A DNA stretch of 6,378 bases from positions 1 through 6,378 of the forward strand of contig CAZNSG010000042.1 of assembly GCA_964575715.1 (NCBI GenBank). Direction: 5' to 3'. Under the pieces are notes generated by a model, which saw only the letters and a program-made list of their open reading frames with translations, was not told the origin of the DNA and searched no databases. Shown here in pieces: positions 5,008 through 6,378 of the stretch. Position 1 is the first letter of the stretch. Each line of letters opens with the position of its first letter. The stretch is from PNAI01 sp964575715. GTDB taxonomy: Bacteria > Pseudomonadota > Alphaproteobacteria > Rhizobiales > Xanthobacteraceae. Position numbers and translations under genes: made by a program.

Positions 5008-5083
5008 AGGTTTTCGGATGCCGGCCGCCATCGAACATCGCGGCGTGCACCTGCGGCCGGCGTCGGAAAACCTCCAAGGGAGG
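5008..5083. repeat. Hairpins at the IS91 3' end, candidate oriIS
   Basis: A 21-base arm at 5008-5028 (starting AGGTTTTC, ending GCCGGCCGC) pairs with 5053-5073 in 19 of 21 positions, around a 24-base loop. A second hairpin follows, overlapping the end of the first: CCTCC-AAG-GGAGG (5071-5083). Subterminal hairpins at the replication-origin end are usual in IS91 elements, and this pair lies within four bases of the inferred boundary. TGCACCTG occurs both at the boundary (4997-5004) and in the loop (5046-5053). Confidence 0.65.
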
Positions 5084-5347
5084 AAACCGCGGGAAGTGGT
5101 ACGCGGAGATGCGGCGTGCGCTATGGGGGTTTGATTGCCGAGGATGTTGAGTGTGATCGTCTGCAACACGCGCCAGAATGTTGTGCTGCGGGGAAGCAGG
5201 TCAAAAACAAGCGGCTGGCTGCGATGAACGGTGAAGATTCTGGCACGATTTGAGCGGACGGGTTGATATTTGAGCGAGCGCTGGCGCGGCCGATCGAGGA
5301 CCAGCGAAGCAAGCAAACGAATTTGCGGGATCGTGGCTTCGGTGTTG
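5084..5347. other. Non-coding 3' part of the IS91 element
   Basis: This lies between the oriIS hairpins and the transposase stop. An ATG at 5351 overlaps the transposase TGA as ATGA and opens a 76-codon minus-strand frame (to 5121), but its product is low-complexity and unlike any protein I know. I treat the stretch as the untranslated tail that IS91 elements usually carry before oriIS. Confidence 0.5.
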
Positions 5348-6378
5348 TCATGAGGTATCGATCCTGATCGCGACGATTGGACCTGTCGGCCGATGCCGGG
5401 GTGTTGCGCCGCGCTTGAAGGTCTCGATGACGATCATGCGGCCGCCGCAGCAGGGACATGGATGAACCGGCGGTTCGTCGCCATCGGACGCATCGGCACT
5501 GGCAGATTCGCTTTCGGGCTTTGGCACGGCGAGCAGTTCGCGGGCGCGCGCGATGTTGTCGGCGCAAGAAGTTTTGGCGAACAGGCCGTAGTGGCGGATA
5601 CGGTGGAAGCCTTTCGGCAGCACGTGGATGAGAAAGCGGCGGATGAACTCGCCGGTTGCGAGCGTCATCACTTTGTAGCGGTCGGGACCTTCGACACGAT
5701 AGTCCTTGTACTTGAAGCTGACGTCGCTCGCGTCGGCGCAGATCAGCCGGCGATTGGAGATGGCGACGCGGTGGGTGTAGCGCGACAGATAGGCCAGCAC
5801 GGCTTGCGGTCCACCGAACGGGCGCTTGGCATAGACCACCCATTCGACCTGGCGTAACGGCCTCAAATAGGCGGCGAATGTTTTGCGTTCGGCGAGCGCA
5901 CTATGATCACCGTAGAAATTGAGACGACCCTTGGCATGCGCTGCCTTGAGCTTGTGCAGGAACAAGCGGCGAAATAGGCGAGAGAGTACGCGCACGGGCA
6001 GGAAGAAGCCGGGCCGGCACGATATCCAGCGCGCGCCGTCCAGCGATATGCCGCCGCCCGGCACGATCATGTGCAGGTGCGGGTGATGCGTCATGGCCGA
6101 GCCCCAGGTATGCAGCACTGAGGTGACACCGATGCGGGCGCCGAGATGCTTGGGATCGGCGGCGATCGTGATCAGCGTCTCGGCACTGGCCTTGAACAGG
6201 AGATCGTAGATCGCCGCCTTGTTCTGGTAGGCGAGGTCGGCGATGGCCGCCGGCAAGGTGAACACCACGTGATAATAGGGCACCGGCAGCAGTTCGGCCG
6301 CGCGTTCGGCGAGCCACTCCCGTGCCGCCGCACCCTGGCACTTGGGACAATGCCGGTTGCGGCAGGAGTTGTAGGCAA
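5348..6378 (-). CDS. tnpA: IS91-family HUH transposase, N-terminus beyond window
   Basis: The frame is open from the right edge to TGA 5350-5348, 342 codons visible. An IS91 transposase usually has about 380-400 residues, so roughly 40-60 are missing. It nicks and rejoins single DNA strands at oriIS for rolling-circle transposition. In order: the end of an N-terminal zinc-binding motif (CRNRHCPKC, 6364-6338); the metal-binding HUH motif as HPHLH (His codons at 6079-6077 and 6073-6071) followed by MIVPGGG; and the paired catalytic tyrosines in YLSRYTHR (5791-5789 and 5779-5777, three residues apart as in IS91). A C-terminal CPCCGG (5458-5441) may bind a second zinc. All key residues in the visible part are present and no frameshift is seen, so the enzyme may be active. 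A GTG at 6283 is internal, not the start, because the zinc motif lies upstream. Confidence 0.93.
   Translation of the reverse strand, partial: AYNSCRNRHCPKCQGAAAREWLAERAAELLPVPYYHVVFTLPAAIADLAYQNKAAIYDLLFKASAETLITIAADPKHLGARIGVTSVLHTWGSAMTHHPHLHMIVPGGGISLDGARWISCRPGFFLPVRVLSRLFRRLFLHKLKAAHAKGRLNFYGDHSALAERKTFAAYLRPLRQVEWVVYAKRPFGGPQAVLAYLSRYTHRVAISNRRLICADASDVSFKYKDYRVEGPDRYKVMTLATGEFIRRFLIHVLPKGFHRIRHYGLFAKTSCADNIARARELLAVPKPESESASADASDGDEPPVHPCPCCGGRMIVIETFKRGATPRHRPTGPIVAIRIDTS

Larger units (their letters stand above)
5005..6378 (-). mobile_element. IS91-family insertion sequence, 3' (oriIS) end present, 5' end outside window
   Basis: The element contains a minus-strand HUH transposase and about 340 bases of 3' non-coding sequence. 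Its left boundary is set by the loss of similarity between the two 250-bp repeats after 5004. IS91 elements transpose by rolling circle, lack terminal inverted repeats at opposite ends and make no target duplication. They insert next to a tetranucleotide such as GAAC or CAAG. Here the flank read on the minus strand is CAGG, one base from CAAG. The opposite (terIS) end is not in the window. Confidence 0.8.

Noticed and set aside
5121..5351. 76-codon frame overlapping the transposase stop as ATGA
   Set aside because: The overlap looks like coupling, but the product is low-complexity and Ser/Arg/Cys-rich, without family resemblance. IS91 elements normally have only non-coding sequence here.
1..6378. 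CRISPR array, tRNA or rRNA gene
   Set aside because: No regularly spaced short repeats, and no cloverleaf-like or ribosomal RNA sequence, were seen on either strand.

Overview
The window looks like an accessory, insertion-rich stretch of an alphaproteobacterial chromosome, most likely a Bradyrhizobium-type (Nitrobacteraceae) genome. That is an inference from three things: the style of the uroporphyrinogen-III synthase-like remnant, the TadE/TadG proteins, and the GC-rich IS91-family transposase. The tad genes and the sequence around them are visibly more AT-rich than the transposase and the left-edge remnant, which suits a genomic island of mixed origin.

Left part (1-1303). A uroporphyrinogen-III synthase-like gene is broken by one extra C in a C6 run and also lacks its C-terminal part. 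Next, on the minus strand, is a 74-residue gene of unknown function with a well-formed promoter, a small inverted repeat inside the promoter spacer, and a good ribosome binding site. The following ~340 bases hold no gene I can defend, but contain a G/C palindrome inside three mutually exclusive hairpins. A terminator-like hairpin at 1231-1254 is oriented for the minus strand.

Middle part (1304-5004). A minus-strand operon encodes a TadG-like protein and two TadE-like pseudopilins, the minor components of a Flp/Tad type IVc pilus. The genes overlap by 4 and 11 bases. A 43-residue one-helix membrane protein probably follows. No pilin, ATPase (TadA), platform protein (TadB/TadC) or secretin (RcpA/CpaC) gene is in the window, so these three would have to work with a machine encoded elsewhere. 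Two directly oriented 250-bp repeats (1304-1553 and 4755-5004, 4 mismatches) bracket the operon. They carry the 3' end of a small two-helix membrane-protein gene plus about 70 bases beyond its stop. The right copy has most of the gene, and the left copy is a 5'-truncated remnant.

Right part (5005-6378). The right repeat stops abruptly where an IS91-family element begins. The element has a 21-bp imperfect terminal inverted repeat (candidate oriIS) and a minus-strand HUH transposase that runs off the window. Because the left copy continues past the same point, the repeat pair marks the IS boundary.

I see no strong evidence for a new multi-gene system. The items most worth attention are the regulated 74-residue orphan gene, the repeat-bracketed tad cassette and the IS91 end.
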